Shown here piece after piece: positions 17,902 to 27,578 of a stretch of DNA of 41,710 nt (position 1 is the stretch's first letter; each line of letters starts with the position of its first letter). The DNA lies in assembly GCA_002296055.1 (NCBI GenBank), contig DBHE01000085.1, positions 1 to 41,710 of the forward strand, written 5' to 3'. The translations under genes and the position numbers were made by a program. The notes below the pieces were generated by a model, which was not told where the DNA came from, ran no database searches, and saw only the letters and a program-made list of their open reading frames with translations. The stretch is from Pseudomonadaceae bacterium UBA836. Lineage in GTDB: Bacteria > Pseudomonadota > Gammaproteobacteria > Pseudomonadales > Pseudomonadaceae.

Positions 17902-20843
17902 CAGTCAGTCAGGCGCTCCATCATGCTGCGCGCTTCCTGCTGCTGCTGCTCAGTACCTTCCTCAACAACCTCATTGAGAATGTCGCGAGCCCCTTCCTGG
18001 TCACCCATGTCGATATAGGCGCGGGCCAAGTCGAGTTTGGTGGCACATTCGTCGGTACCCGACAGGAAATCAAACTCATCGTCTTCGTCCAGAGAATCGC
18101 CCACTGCTTCCTCCGTAGCACTGTCAATCGGGGTGAGATCAGCGTCGCTGAGTTCGGGCAGCTCGAAGGAATCCAGGCCCTCACTCGTCTCATCTACTGC
18201 GGGCAGCTCCAGGTCATCCAGGGCGTCAGTGGGCGACAGTTCAGCGTCCAACGAAGCCAGGTCAGTGTCTGACAGCTCCAGTGGCTCCTCAGCCGCTGGT
18301 TCACTCTCAACCTTGGCAGGCTCGTCCATCGACTCAAACTCGGCGATCAGGTTATCGGCGTCGAGCTCCTCAGTCATGGACAGATCAAAGTCGCTATCCA
18401 GCGCTGCGCTCTGCGGTGCTTCCGGAGACTCAGGCAGGTCAAGGCTGTCTGTGTCCAGCTCAAAGTCAGACAGATCAAACTCGTCGGCACTCCCAGAGGC
18501 CAACGGCGCGGGTTCTACCGGCTCAGTCACGGTGGTTTCTGCGACCGGCTCGTCCAGATCAAAGTCCAGATCAAAGCCGTCGTCGCTGCTGGTGCTTGCT
18601 TCTGCCGGCTGCTCTACCGGCGACTCAGCCAGGACATCTTCCATCGGGACCGCCGCCTCGGACTCGCTGGCGTCATCACCCAGATCGAACTCGCTGAAGT
18701 CAAAATCCATGTCTTCTTCGACAGGCGCCGGATCAGCTGACGGCTCAGGCGACAGCAGCAGCTCGTCATCATCCTCCAGCACGACAGCCGCGACGCCCGC
18801 CGCAGCGGCAGCCATCAGCGGGAAGCGCGCATCCAGCTCGGCAATGCGATCGGTCTGGTTACCCTGGGCCTCCAGCACTGCACGCTGCTCACGATAGCCC
18901 TCAGCGTTTTCCAGCAGACCTTCGACTTCCATTAGCTTCAGACGCAGATCGCTACGCTCAGGGTCGGCCGCAATGGCGTCCACCAGCACGTCGCGGGCTT
19001 CCTGCGGCTTGCCATAAGCGAGCAGTGCGTCCGCTTCAACCAGCGGATCAGACGCCAGGCTCAGATCATCCTGATCATCATCAATACCAGCCAGTGCGAC
19101 GTTGAAGTCATCAGACTCCTGGGTATCCAGTTCCGACTTGTCGTCGGCGGCGTTGGCGATGAAGTTATCGGCCATTTCAGCTTCGCGTCGTGCATTGCGA
19201 CGCGACAGCGACATCAATACCAGCAGCAGCAGCAAAATCGCGACGACACCACCACCGATCAACACCATCTGGTTCTGCATCAAACCTTGCAGCACAGAGG
19301 CAGGATCCTTCGGAGCAGCTGCAGGTTCTGCGGGCGGGGTTGGCTGCTCTGGCTCAACCTGCTCAGGCGCCGCAGGCACCTCGGCAGCAGGCGTTGCCAC
19401 AGGAGCTTCGCTAGCATCGGCCTCGGCCTCGGCCTCGGCTTCTGCATCTGCCACCACCTGCTCGTCGCTCAGCGCATCGCCCGGTTCAACCTCGGTCGCA
19501 GTGTCAGCGTCGCCTGCATCAGCAAGATCTTCCGGTGCATCCGCTGGAGTGTCGCTGTCGGCCTCAGCAGCAGTGGCATCGAGAGCTGCGGCTTGCTCCT
19601 CACTGTCAACGATATCTTGCAAGTCAGCCTGCGGCTCGGGCGTCAGCTCGGTGTTATCACCACCGTCAGCGACCTGCTCCTGCAAGGCGGCCAGCTGAGC
19701 ATCCTTAAGCTCCAGCAGCCGCTGCAGGGTCTCAACCTGGCCTTGCACATCGCCAAGGCGGTCATTCAACTCGGCCTTTTCGCGCTCGGCAGAATCCAGC
19801 TGTTCCTTGGTGCGATCAAGAGCATCACGCAGTTGGGCTTCTTCAGCACCATTACCGGCGGCAGCGTCACCGCCACCGTCGGCTGCATTGTCATCAGCGC
19901 CTGACACCAGGCGCAGCGAGTCTTCTCCGCTGACCGCCTCGGGCGCCGCGCCTGCGCTCTCACGGGGGCGAGCGTCCAACTGCGGCGCACTTGCCTCGGC
20001 CGCAGCCGGAGCACGGCCTTCACGCCAGGCACGGTTTTGCGCGGCCACTTCGGCCACAGCTTCACTGTTACTGCGACGGCTGGCCTGCTCGGCAGACGGC
20101 ATGGTCAGCGTCTGTCCAGCCTTGAGCTGGTTAATGTTGCCGTTGCTGAAAGCCCCGGGGTTGAGGTCCTGGATGGCCAGCATGGTCTGATGGACACTGG
20201 CGCCCTGAGGGCGATTGCTCAGTGCCAGATCCCACAGTGTGTCCGAACGACTAGTGCGCACTTGACCGTCATTGGCTGGCGCCGGCGTGCGGCTGCTAGT
20301 GCTTTGCGTAGCGGGTGCTGACACCGCAGCGGCAGACGCCATGCCCGCCGCACTGGGTTGCGCAGGGGCAACACGCGGCGCCGGCATGGCACCGCTGCTG
20401 GACGGCGCACGCACCGAGCTGCTGCTTATGACGGGGGTGGGCTGGTATAGCGGCGGATCAAGCAGGACGGTAAATTCGCGCAGTACCTTGCCAGAAGGCC
20501 AACGCACTTCCATCAGGAAGTTAAGAAAGGGTTCGCTAACCGGACGGCTGGAGGTAACGCGGATGACCGAGCGGCCATTGGGTTTAACGATGGGCTGAAA
20601 CTTGAGATCCGTCAGAAAAAACGTGCGATCAATGCCGGCTCGCCCGAACTCATCGGGCGAAGCCAGTGCAGTGCGAATTTCTTCGCTAGAGAGGTCGCGG
20701 ACTTGAACCAGATCGATTTCCGCTTCCAGCGGCTGGTTCAGTGACGATTGCAGATGGATATCGCCTACCCCCAACGCGTGAACCATTCCGGACGACATCA
20801 CGGCACTTGCTGCGGCGACAGCGATAACCAATTTGCGAACCAT
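17901..20843 (-). CDS. fimV: FimV/HubP polar and type IV pilus assembly protein
   Basis: Large inner-membrane protein that binds peptidoglycan, marks the cell pole and supports assembly of the type IV pilus or the type II secretion system. The 980 residues show, in order: a signal peptide (MVRKLVIAVAAASAVMSSGMVHA), the FimV N-terminal domain (GVGDIHLQSSLNQPLEAEID), a LysM peptidoglycan-binding segment near residues 197-250 (SDTLWDLALSNRPQG), a coiled coil from about 335-390, and an acidic Ala/Glu/Asp linker with a short hexanucleotide repeat. One membrane helix lies near 525-546, then a very acidic cytoplasmic part, and a C-terminal TPR-like FimV motif (LDLARAYIDMGDQEGARDIL). It overlaps truA by one base at its 3' end. 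Confidence 0.95.
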   Translation of the reverse strand: MVRKLVIAVAAASAVMSSGMVHALGVGDIHLQSSLNQPLEAEIDLVQVRDLSSEEIRTALASPDEFGRAGIDRTFFLTDLKFQPIVKPNGRSVIRVTSSRPVSEPFLNFLMEVRWPSGKVLREFTVLLDPPLYQPTPVISSSSVRAPSSSGAMPAPRVAPAQPSAAGMASAAAVSAPATQSTSSRTPAPANDGQVRTSRSDTLWDLALSNRPQGASVHQTMLAIQDLNPGAFSNGNINQLKAGQTLTMPSAEQASRRSNSEAVAEVAAQNRAWREGRAPAAAEASAPQLDARPRESAGAAPEAVSGEDSLRLVSGADDNAADGGGDAAAGNGAEEAQLRDALDRTKEQLDSAEREKAELNDRLGDVQGQVETLQRLLELKDAQLAALQEQVADGGDNTELTPEPQADLQDIVDSEEQAAALDATAAEADSDTPADAPEDLADAGDADTATEVEPGDALSDEQVVADAEAEAEAEADASEAPVATPAAEVPAAPEQVEPEQPTPPAEPAAAPKDPASVLQGLMQNQMVLIGGGVVAILLLLLVLMSLSRRNARREAEMADNFIANAADDKSELDTQESDDFNVALAGIDDDQDDLSLASDPLVEADALLAYGKPQEARDVLVDAIAADPERSDLRLKLMEVEGLLENAEGYREQRAVLEAQGNQTDRIAELDARFPLMAAAAAGVAAVVLEDDDELLLSPEPSADPAPVEEDMDFDFSEFDLGDDASESEAAVPMEDVLAESPVEQPAEASTSSDDGFDLDFDLDEPVAETTVTEPVEPAPLASGSADEFDLSDFELDTDSLDLPESPEAPQSAALDSDFDLSMTEELDADNLIAEFESMDEPAKVESEPAAEEPLELSDTDLASLDAELSPTDALDDLELPAVDETSEGLDSFELPELSDADLTPIDSATEEAVGDSLDEDDEFDFLSGTDECATKLDLARAYIDMGDQEGARDILNEVVEEGTEQQQQEARSMMERLTD
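19417..19440. repeat. in-frame hexanucleotide repeat inside fimV
   Basis: Three exact tandem copies of TCGGCC and a fourth differing in the last base encode alternating Glu-Ala in the periplasmic linker of FimV. Being in frame, gain or loss of a unit would change linker length by two residues without breaking the gene. Confidence 0.75.
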
Positions 20844-21017
20844 AGCGAAAATCCTTTGCTTTTATCGTTTTTTCACGCTTCGACGTACCTGTTGCGACAA
20901 ACCGGCCACTTGTTCTATCTCCCCACCCGGTCTGTGCCTTGCGCAGTCACGACGGCCAAACGGTTTCAGTTCCTGCAAACCTAACCTGCTTGATACAAAA
21001 ACACTAGCAAGTATCGA
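20844..21017. other. usg-fimV intergenic region
   Basis: A 174-base gap follows the usg stop codon and precedes fimV on the minus strand. It is AT-richer than its surroundings and probably contains the fimV promoter, but I could not single out a convincing -35/-10 pair or a terminator hairpin. Confidence 0.45.
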
Positions 21018-22037
21018 TTACAAATAGCCTTTTATCAACAAGTCAGCAACCATCAGACTGTTAAGTGCGACACCTTTACGCAAATTATCAGACACAATCC
21101 ACAAATGGGTAGTGTTCGCCTGGTTTGCGTCCTGCCGCACGCGCCCAACCCACACCTGATCGGAGCCTGTGGCGTCGGTCACCGGCGTCGGATAGCCACC
21201 CGCTTCAGCCTTGTCCAATACCTTGATACCCTTGGCTCGGCGCAGCACGTTGATCACCCGCTGGCTGTCCAACGGCTCGGCGGTAGTCACCTGCATCATC
21301 TGCGCAGTGCCGTAAAACAGCGGCACCATGACGCAGTTGGCAAACACCGGCAGCGACGGCAGACCCAGCACTTCAGTGATACCGGCCACCAGGTCACGCT
21401 CTTCGCGACTGGCGCCCGCCTCGTCCAGATCACTGACGCAAGGCTGCAAGTTGAAGGCAGACTGCTTGGCCAGCGCACCGCCCTTTTCGATCGGCTGCCC
21501 GTTGAGCAGTCGGCCTGTTTCCATTGCCAGCCCCTCAACTGCCGACTTGCTGTGGGTCGACATGGATTGATAGGTCGCCACACTGACGCGCTGCACCGGC
21601 GACATGCCATCCAGCGCTTTTAGCACCAGCGCGCTCTGCAGCACCTGACTGTCCGGACAGGCGACCACCCGTCGCTGCACAGCATCAGCCAGTACCTGCG
21701 GATTGACCTCGGCAACAACCGTGGCGCCCTGGCCAGTCAACAGCCCGGTGGTATCGACCACCATTGCGCCAGCTTCACGAATAGCGCCGATATATTGCAG
21801 GCCAAAATCGCGATCGCCGGCCACAATGGCCAGCTTGACGCTGGCAAAGTCGAAGCTGCTCAGCGCCTCTACCCGCACACTCTGGCCATTGATCATGCGG
21901 CGCTCACCCGCCTCATCATCCACGTCCACCAGGCGCACCTGACCAAAGGGGTAGCTGTGCTCTTCCAGCACGTTGACCAGCATGTCACCAACCAGGCTAC
22001 TGACCCCTACAATTGCTATATCCGCTACGTTGCTCAT
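21018..22037 (-). CDS. usg: Asd paralogue (Usg family)
   Basis: Homologue of aspartate-semialdehyde dehydrogenase that regularly lies next to fimV or truA in gammaproteobacteria; its reaction is unknown. The NAD(P)-binding start DIAIVGVSSLVGDMLVNVLE is visible. A cysteine occurs at the expected place (VVACPDSQVLQSALVLKAL), but the usual Asn-Cys catalytic context of true Asd (GNCTVS in the neighbour) is absent. The ATG at 22037 with AGGGCAGG upstream gives 339 residues; an in-frame extension to 22088 would run through the upstream terminator. It lies 88 bases downstream of asd. Confidence 0.85.
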   Translation of the reverse strand: MSNVADIAIVGVSSLVGDMLVNVLEEHSYPFGQVRLVDVDDEAGERRMINGQSVRVEALSSFDFASVKLAIVAGDRDFGLQYIGAIREAGAMVVDTTGLLTGQGATVVAEVNPQVLADAVQRRVVACPDSQVLQSALVLKALDGMSPVQRVSVATYQSMSTHSKSAVEGLAMETGRLLNGQPIEKGGALAKQSAFNLQPCVSDLDEAGASREERDLVAGITEVLGLPSLPVFANCVMVPLFYGTAQMMQVTTAEPLDSQRVINVLRRAKGIKVLDKAEAGGYPTPVTDATGSDQVWVGRVRQDANQANTTHLWIVSDNLRKGVALNSLMVADLLIKGYL

Positions 22038-22074
22038 TGCCCTGCCCTGCATATTCATGTTGCGCAAATACAAA

Positions 22075-22101
22075 GGGCACCCCGCCACCGGCGGGATGCC
22101 C
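22075..22101 (-). terminator. terminator-like hairpin downstream of asd
   Basis: On the minus strand a 12-base stem (GGGCATCCCGCC / GGCGGGGTGCCC, one G-U pair) with a three-base loop is followed by TTTGTATTT. The stem is perfect only in the minus-strand RNA, because the plus strand has an A-C mismatch. This fits a terminator for asd just upstream of usg. Confidence 0.75.
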
Positions 22102-22125
22102 TGTTTACCATCGGCCCTGCGGCCC

Positions 22126-23238
22126 TCAGCCTTCCTGCAAAATCCTCAGCATGCGGCGCAGCGGCTCGGCCGCGCCCCACAGCAGCTGGTCACCCACGGT
22201 GAAGGCGGACAGATACTGCGAGCCCATGTTGAGCTTGCGCAGGCGACCAACCGGCACACTCAGAGTGCCAGTCACGGCAGTCGGCGTCAGGCCGGCCAGG
22301 GTGTCTTCCTTAGTATTGGGGATCACCTTCGACCACGGGTTGTGCTCGGCCAGCAGCGACTCGATGTCAGCCAGCGGCACATCCTTGTTCAGCTTGATGG
22401 TCAGCGCCTGGCTGTGGCAACGCATGGCGCCAATGCGCACGCAAATGCCATCAACCGGGATCGGCCGGCCGCTGCGACCAATGATCTTGTTTGTCTCGGC
22501 CTGCGCCTTCCACTCTTCACGGCTCTGACCGCTGGGGAGTTGCTTGTCGATCCAGGGGATCAGGCTGCCGGCCAGCGGCACGCCGAAGTGCTCCGCCGGG
22601 AAGCTATCGTCACGCAGGGTGGCGGCCACGGTACGGTCGATGTCCAAAATAGCACTGGCCGGGTCGGCCAGTTGATCAGCGACCGAGGCGTTGATGGCGC
22701 CCATCTGGCCAATCAGCTCGCGCATGTTCTGGGCGCCTGCACCGCTGGCTGCCTGATAGGTCATGGCGCTCATCCACTCAACCAGCCCCTGCTCGAACAG
22801 GCCACCCAGGCCCATCAGCATCAGGCTGACAGTGCAGTTGCCGCCAACGAAGGTTTTCACACCATCACGCAGCGCCTGATCGATGTTGCGACGGTTAACC
22901 GGGTCCAGGACGATGACTGCTTCATCTTCCATGCGCAGCGTCGACGCCGCATCGATCCAATAGCCGTTCCAACCCTCGGCACGCAGCTTGGGATACACCT
23001 CTTTGGTGTAATCGCCACCCTGGCAGGTAATGATGACGTCCATCGGCTTGAGAGCTTCAAGGTCAAAAGCGTCCTTGAGCGCAGGAATATCCTTACCAAT
23101 ATCCGGACCTTTGCCACCTACGTTAGAGGTGGTGAAAAACACCGGATCGATATCGGCAAAGTCATTCTCATCGCGCATGCGTTGCATCAGCACAGAGCCG
23201 ACCATGCCACGCCAACCAACCAAACCAACTTGCTTCAT
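22126..23238 (-). CDS. asd: aspartate-semialdehyde dehydrogenase
   Basis: Reduces aspartyl phosphate to aspartate semialdehyde, the branch point to lysine/diaminopimelate, threonine and methionine. The NADP loop [14 protein letters not shown] opens the protein. The catalytic cysteine is C135 in [15 protein letters not shown], and the later region [16 protein letters not shown] is typical of the E. coli-type enzyme. The 370-residue length is normal. The ribosome site GGGGG, eight bases before the ATG, lies within a small potential hairpin. It is bounded by hairpins on both sides, so it may be a separate transcript between leuB and usg. Confidence 0.96.
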   Translation of the reverse strand: MKQVGLVGWRGMVGSVLMQRMRDENDFADIDPVFFTTSNVGGKGPDIGKDIPALKDAFDLEALKPMDVIITCQGGDYTKEVYPKLRAEGWNGYWIDAASTLRMEDEAVIVLDPVNRRNIDQALRDGVKTFVGGNCTVSLMLMGLGGLFEQGLVEWMSAMTYQAASGAGAQNMRELIGQMGAINASVADQLADPASAILDIDRTVAATLRDDSFPAEHFGVPLAGSLIPWIDKQLPSGQSREEWKAQAETNKIIGRSGRPIPVDGICVRIGAMRCHSQALTIKLNKDVPLADIESLLAEHNPWSKVIPNTKEDTLAGLTPTAVTGTLSVPVGRLRKLNMGSQYLSAFTVGDQLLWGAAEPLRRMLRILQEG

Positions 23239-23245
23239 AACAACA

Positions 23246-23258
23246 ACCCCCGTGGGGT
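23246..23258 (-). promoter_or_regulatory. hairpin covering the asd ribosome-binding site
   Basis: In the minus-strand RNA ACCCC pairs with GGGGT around a three-base loop, and the second arm is the G-rich Shine-Dalgarno sequence of asd. This could lower translation initiation. The stem is short, so an effect is not certain. Confidence 0.35.
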
Positions 23259-23278
23259 AACAGATTCAAAGACACATA

Positions 23279-23298
23279 CGCCCGGCCGAAGCCGGGCG
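23279..23298 (-). terminator. UUCG-capped hairpin after leuB
   Basis: In the minus-strand RNA eight perfect base pairs (CGCCCGGC / GCCGGGCG) are closed by a C(UUCG)G tetraloop, one of the most stable RNA loops known. It starts 20 bases past the leuB stop codon. The downstream sequence TATGTGTCTTT is only moderately T-rich, so it may be a weak terminator or a 3'-end stabiliser. Confidence 0.6.
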
Positions 23299-23318
23299 CA
23301 AATGGATAATCGGACAGA

Positions 23319-24401
23319 TTACAGGTTTTTCAGGGCCGCGACCACGGCATCACCCATTTCCGCGGTGCCAACCTGACGGCAGCCGGCGGACTGGATGTCA
23401 CCTGTGCGCAAGCCCTGATCCAGCACCTGGCTGACCGCCTGCTCGATCGCATCGGCGGCAGCAACCTGACCAAAGCTATAACGCAGCATCATCGAAACAG
23501 ACAGAATGGTCGCCAGCGGGTTGGCGATACCTTTGCCAGCGATATCCGGCGCGCTGCCGTGACAGGGCTCATACATACCCTTGTTGTTCACGTCCAGCGA
23601 GGCAGACGGCAGCATGCCGATAGAGCCGGTCAGCATAGAGGCCTGATCAGACAGAATGTCGCCAAACATGTTGTCGGTGACGATCACGTCAAACTGCTTG
23701 GGCGCACGGACCAACTGCATGGCCGCGTTGTCGACGTACATGTGCGACAGCTCAACTTCCGGGTAGTCCTTGGCCACTTCTTCGACCACTTCACGCCACA
23801 GCTGGCTGGAGGCCAGAACGTTGGCCTTGTCGACCGAGCAGAGCTTCTTGTTACGCACCATCGCCATGTCAAAGCCGACCTTGGCAATGCGGCGCACTTC
23901 GCTCTCGCTGTAGGGCAGCGTATCAAAAGCCATGCGCTCACCGTTTTCCAGCGTGGTGCGCTCGCGCGGCTTGCCGAAGTAGATACCGCCAGTCAGCTCT
24001 CGCACGATCAGGATATCCAGACCGGAGACAACTTCCGGCTTGAGCGTGGACGCCTCAGCCAGTTGCGGATACAGAATTGCCGGACGCAGATTGCCGAACA
24101 GGCCCAGCTCAGAGCGAATTTTCAGCAGACCGCGCTCAGGGCGCAGCGCCGGATCAATGGTGTCCCACTTGGGGCCGCCAACGGCGCCCAGCAACACAGC
24201 ATCGGCAGCGCGAGCACGCTCCAGGGTTTCGTCCGCCAGCGGCGAGCCGTAACGGTCGTAGGCCGCGCCACCCAAATCATCGAAGCTCAACTCATAACCC
24301 AGACCAAACTTGTCATTGGCCAGATTCAGCACCTTGACGGCCTCGGCCATGATCTCAGGACCAATGCCGTCACCCGGCAGAATCAAAATCTGTTTGCTCA
24401 T
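23319..24401 (-). CDS. leuB: 3-isopropylmalate dehydrogenase
   Basis: Oxidises and decarboxylates 3-isopropylmalate to 2-ketoisocaproate in leucine synthesis. Family landmarks are [36 protein letters not shown], the substrate loop [12 protein letters not shown] and the metal/NAD region [19 protein letters not shown], followed by [18 protein letters not shown]. The ATG at 24401 with GAGGAA upstream gives 360 residues; the longer in-frame reading to 24446 is not supported. It follows leuD by 57 bases with no inserted gene, unlike some Pseudomonas genomes that carry an extra gene there. Confidence 0.96.
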   Translation of the reverse strand: MSKQILILPGDGIGPEIMAEAVKVLNLANDKFGLGYELSFDDLGGAAYDRYGSPLADETLERARAADAVLLGAVGGPKWDTIDPALRPERGLLKIRSELGLFGNLRPAILYPQLAEASTLKPEVVSGLDILIVRELTGGIYFGKPRERTTLENGERMAFDTLPYSESEVRRIAKVGFDMAMVRNKKLCSVDKANVLASSQLWREVVEEVAKDYPEVELSHMYVDNAAMQLVRAPKQFDVIVTDNMFGDILSDQASMLTGSIGMLPSASLDVNNKGMYEPCHGSAPDIAGKGIANPLATILSVSMMLRYSFGQVAAADAIEQAVSQVLDQGLRTGDIQSAGCRQVGTAEMGDAVVAALKNL

Positions 24402-24458
24402 TACATTCCTCGTGATGTGCATGCGCAGGGCCAGGCCCCGCGCCAAATAAAAAGCGCC

Positions 24459-25103
24459 TCAGGCCTCGCGGAACAGCCAGGGCTGCCGTTGGCGATGACC
24501 GCCTTCGAAGGCGCTGATGGCGTCGCTGTCCTGCAGCGTCAGACCAATATCGTCCAGGCCATTGAGCAGGCAATGCTTGCGGAAGGCATCCACTTCAAAC
24601 GCGTATTGCTTACCGTCCGGACGCGTTACCGTTTGCGCAGCCAGATCGACGGTCAGCTGATAGCCTTCGGTCGCTTCACACTGGGCAAACAGCTCATCGA
24701 GGTCTTCATCCGGCAGGATGATCGGCAGCAAACCGTTCTTAAAGCTGTTGTTGAAGAAGATGTCGGCAAAGCTCGGTGCAATCACCGCGCGGAAACCGTA
24801 TTCGTCCAGCGCCCAAGGGGCGTGCTCGCGGGAAGAGCCGCAGCCAAAGTTCTCCCGCGCCAGCAGCACGCTAGCGCCCTTGTAGCGCGGAAAGTTCAGT
24901 ACAAAGTCTTCGTTGATCGGGCGCGTCGAACAATCCTGATTCGGCTGGCCGACATCCAGATAGCGCCACTCATCAAACAGGTTCGGACCAAAGCCGGTGC
25001 GCTTGATCGACTTGAGAAACTGCTTGGGGATGATCTGGTCAGTGTCGACATTGGCCCGATCAAGCGGGCAAACCAGGCCAGTGTGTTGGGTAAAAGCTTT
25101 CAT
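24459..25103 (-). CDS. leuD: 3-isopropylmalate dehydratase small subunit
   Basis: Swivel subunit of isopropylmalate isomerase, which pairs with LeuC. The substrate-recognition motif [15 protein letters not shown] is present, the start [30 protein letters not shown] is typical, and 214 residues is the normal length. GAGGAG precedes the ATG. It begins ten bases after the leuC stop codon and is followed by leuB. Confidence 0.96.
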   Translation of the reverse strand: MKAFTQHTGLVCPLDRANVDTDQIIPKQFLKSIKRTGFGPNLFDEWRYLDVGQPNQDCSTRPINEDFVLNFPRYKGASVLLARENFGCGSSREHAPWALDEYGFRAVIAPSFADIFFNNSFKNGLLPIILPDEDLDELFAQCEATEGYQLTVDLAAQTVTRPDGKQYAFEVDAFRKHCLLNGLDDIGLTLQDSDAISAFEGGHRQRQPWLFREA

Positions 25104-25113
25104 CGGGTGCTCC

Positions 25114-26541
25114 TCAGACCTGCATCAATTCACGGACGTCAATAAAGTGACCGGCGACTGCGGCAGCAGCAGCCATGGCCGGGCTGACCAGATGGGTACG
25201 ACCACCGTTGCCCTGACGACCCTCAAAGTTGCGGTTGGAGGTAGAGGCGCAATGCTCGCCACTTTCCAGGCGGTCCGGATTCATCGCCAGACACATGGAA
25301 CAACCCGGCTCACGCCACTCAAAACCAGCTTCGACAAAAATCTTGTCCAGACCTTCCTGCTCGGCCTGCGCCTTGACCAGACCGGAGCCCGGCACCACCA
25401 GCGCCTGTTTCACGGTCGCAGCTACCTTACGGCCTTTGGCAACAGCAGCCGCTGCGCGCAGGTCTTCAATGCGCGAGTTGGTGCAGGAGCCGATAAACAC
25501 GCGGTCCAGCTTGATATCGGTGATCGGCTGATTGGCCGTCAGGCCCATGTATTTGAGGGCGCGTACGATGGAGCCACGCTTGACGGCATCAGCTTCAACC
25601 TCTGGATCAGGCACGTTCTGATCAACTGCCAGCACCATCTCGGGAGACGTACCCCAGCTGACCTGCGGCTTGATATCTTCAGCGCGCAACTCGATCACGG
25701 TGTCAAAGTGCGCATCGGCGTCAGACACCAGATCTTTCCAGGCTTCGACAGCACGCTCCCAATCCGCACCCTGCGGTGCAAACGGGCGACCTTTGACGTA
25801 ATCGATGGTCTTCTCGTCAACCGCGACCATACCAACCCGCGCACCCGCCTCAATAGCCATGTTGCACAGGGTCATGCGGCCTTCAACCGACAGCTCGCGA
25901 ATCGCGCTGCCAGCAAACTCCATGGCGTGGCCGTTGCCACCAGCGGTGCCAATCTTGCCGATGACAGCCAGGACGATGTCTTTGGCGGTCACGCCGAAAG
26001 GCAACTGGCCTTCAACACGCACCTGCATGTTTTTCATCTTTTTGGCGACCAGGCACTGGGTAGCCAGCACATGCTCAACCTCGGAGGTGCCGATCCCGTG
26101 TGCCAGCGCACCGAAGGCGCCGTGGGTGGAGGTGTGCGAATCGCCGCAAACCACCGTCATGCCCGGCAAGGTAGCGCCCTGCTCCGGGCCAACCACGTGC
26201 ACGATACCCTGGCGCACATCGTTCATCTTGAATTCGAGGATGCCAAAGGCGTCGCAGTTCTCGTCCAGGGTTTTAACCTGAATGCGTGAGACCTCATCAG
26301 CGATAGCATCCAGACCGCCCTGACGCTCAGCCTTGGTGGTCGGTACGTTGTGATCCGGCGTGGCGATATTGGCATCGATACGCCATGGCTTGCGGCCAGC
26401 CAGACGCAGCCCTTCAAATGCCTGCGGCGAGGTCACTTCATGGAGGATGTGACGATCGATATAGATCAACGCAGAACCGTCATCCCGTTCTTTTACGAGA
26501 TGGTTGTCCCACAATTTGTCGTACAGCGTTTTTGCAGACAT
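25114..26541 (-). CDS. leuC: 3-isopropylmalate dehydratase large subunit
   Basis: Aconitase-family [4Fe-4S] subunit that isomerises 2-isopropylmalate to 3-isopropylmalate. The cluster cysteines are visible in [18 protein letters not shown] and in [12 protein letters not shown]. The N-terminal [20 protein letters not shown] and [19 protein letters not shown] are characteristic. It has 475 residues. AGGAG precedes the ATG. It is the first gene of the leuCDB group and is transcribed away from a LysR regulator across a 146-base region. Confidence 0.97.
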   Translation of the reverse strand: MSAKTLYDKLWDNHLVKERDDGSALIYIDRHILHEVTSPQAFEGLRLAGRKPWRIDANIATPDHNVPTTKAERQGGLDAIADEVSRIQVKTLDENCDAFGILEFKMNDVRQGIVHVVGPEQGATLPGMTVVCGDSHTSTHGAFGALAHGIGTSEVEHVLATQCLVAKKMKNMQVRVEGQLPFGVTAKDIVLAVIGKIGTAGGNGHAMEFAGSAIRELSVEGRMTLCNMAIEAGARVGMVAVDEKTIDYVKGRPFAPQGADWERAVEAWKDLVSDADAHFDTVIELRAEDIKPQVSWGTSPEMVLAVDQNVPDPEVEADAVKRGSIVRALKYMGLTANQPITDIKLDRVFIGSCTNSRIEDLRAAAAVAKGRKVAATVKQALVVPGSGLVKAQAEQEGLDKIFVEAGFEWREPGCSMCLAMNPDRLESGEHCASTSNRNFEGRQGNGGRTHLVSPAMAAAAAVAGHFIDVRELMQV

Positions 26542-26616
26542 GGGTAACTCCTGGCATCAGACTCTGGCCACCGTCCCCTGCGGATACAGGCCCTGCGGCG
26601 GCTCTTCTAGGGGGAC

Positions 26617-26645
26617 AGAATAAATTTTGCCCAAAGATAAAACAA
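26617..26645 (-). promoter_or_regulatory. candidate sigma-70 promoter of leuC
   Basis: On the minus strand TTGTTT (plus 26640-26645) is separated by exactly 17 bases from TATTCT (plus 26617-26622), about 75 bases before the leuC start. The spacing is ideal but the hexamers are only moderate matches. Confidence 0.4.
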
Positions 26646-26647
26646 AG

Positions 26648-26658
26648 GAATAATATTC
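26648..26658. promoter_or_regulatory. candidate LysR-type operator between leuC and the regulator
   Basis: GAATA-A-TATTC is a perfect 11-base palindrome that lies immediately upstream of the candidate leuC -35 box and 30 bases before the regulator start. An AT-rich palindrome in a divergent LysR-target gap is the expected position for an autoregulatory and activator site, but the match to the T-N11-A rule is loose. Confidence 0.4.
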
Positions 26659-26687
26659 ATAAAACAGATAACCACATGGAATGCGAG

Positions 26688-27578
26688 ATGGATACAGCAA
26701 ATCTGCAAGCCTTTTTGGCTGTAGCCGACACCGGCTCGTTCTCGCGGGCGGCCGAGCAGCTGCACTTGACCCAACCAGCAGTCAGCAAACGCATTGCCAT
26801 GCTGGAGCAGCAGCTTGATGCGCGCCTGTTTGATCGCATCGGCCGACACGTCTCGTTGACCGAGGCCGGCCTTGCCCTGCAACCAAGAGCACAACAGGTG
26901 CTCAGCCTGATGAATGATACGCGCCGCGCCCTGAGCAATCTATCAAGCGAGGTGTCCGGCCGTCTGAGTATCGCCACCAGCCACCACATCGGCCTGCATC
27001 GCCTGCCACCGGTGCTGCGCGAATTCACCCGCCGCCACCCGCAGGTGTCCTTCGATATCCAGTTTCTCGATTCAGAGGTCGCCTACGACAAGGTGCTGCA
27101 TGGCGAAATCGAACTGGCCGTGATTACCCTGGCGCCGGAGGTGGCAGCGCCGGTAATGAGCGAGCTGATCTGGGATGATCCGCTGGACTTTGTCATCGCC
27201 CCGGAGCACCCGCTTGCCCAACAGCGCAATCTGAAACTGTCCCAACTGGCGAGTTACCCAGCGGTGTTTCCAGGCACCAACACCTTTACCCACAAAGTGG
27301 TCAGCGACCTGTTCGAGCAGTATCACGTTCAGCCGCAGATCAGCATGAGCACCAACTATATGGAAACCATCAAAATGATGGTGTCTATCGGCCTGGCCTG
27401 GAGTGTGCTGCCGCGCAGCATGCTTGACGCCCAGGTCAGCGTGCTCGACCTGCCAGACACCCGGCTGGAGCGTCGCCTGGGTTGCATCTGGCATAGCGGA
27501 CGCACCCAATCCAACGCTGCGCGGGCACTGATCGAGCTACTGCGCGCAGCACGCGCCAGCGAGCAGCAAGGCAGCTGA
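26688..27578 (+). CDS. LysR family regulator divergent from leuC
   Basis: DNA-binding regulator of 296 residues. The N-terminal winged helix-turn-helix is clear (LQAFLAVADTGSFSRAAEQL, then HLTQPAVSKRIAMLEQQLDARLF), and the periplasmic-binding-protein-like effector domain runs from about residue 90 to the end. I chose the ATG at 26688 with GGA ten bases upstream; an ATG at 26676 is possible and would add four residues. Its position head-to-head with leuC is conserved in Pseudomonas, so control of the leu genes or of itself is a fair inference. The effector is unknown. Confidence 0.88.
   Translation: MDTANLQAFLAVADTGSFSRAAEQLHLTQPAVSKRIAMLEQQLDARLFDRIGRHVSLTEAGLALQPRAQQVLSLMNDTRRALSNLSSEVSGRLSIATSHHIGLHRLPPVLREFTRRHPQVSFDIQFLDSEVAYDKVLHGEIELAVITLAPEVAAPVMSELIWDDPLDFVIAPEHPLAQQRNLKLSQLASYPAVFPGTNTFTHKVVSDLFEQYHVQPQISMSTNYMETIKMMVSIGLAWSVLPRSMLDAQVSVLDLPDTRLERRLGCIWHSGRTQSNAARALIELLRAARASEQQGS

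Noticed and set aside
21973..23376. 467-codon plus-strand frame opposite asd
   Set aside because: It is antisense to asd and includes the intergenic hairpins; no domain is visible.
23559..25145. 528-codon plus-strand frame opposite leuB and leuD
   Set aside because: It spans two well-supported genes and the gap between them in antisense, has no ribosome site, and its translation shows no domain.
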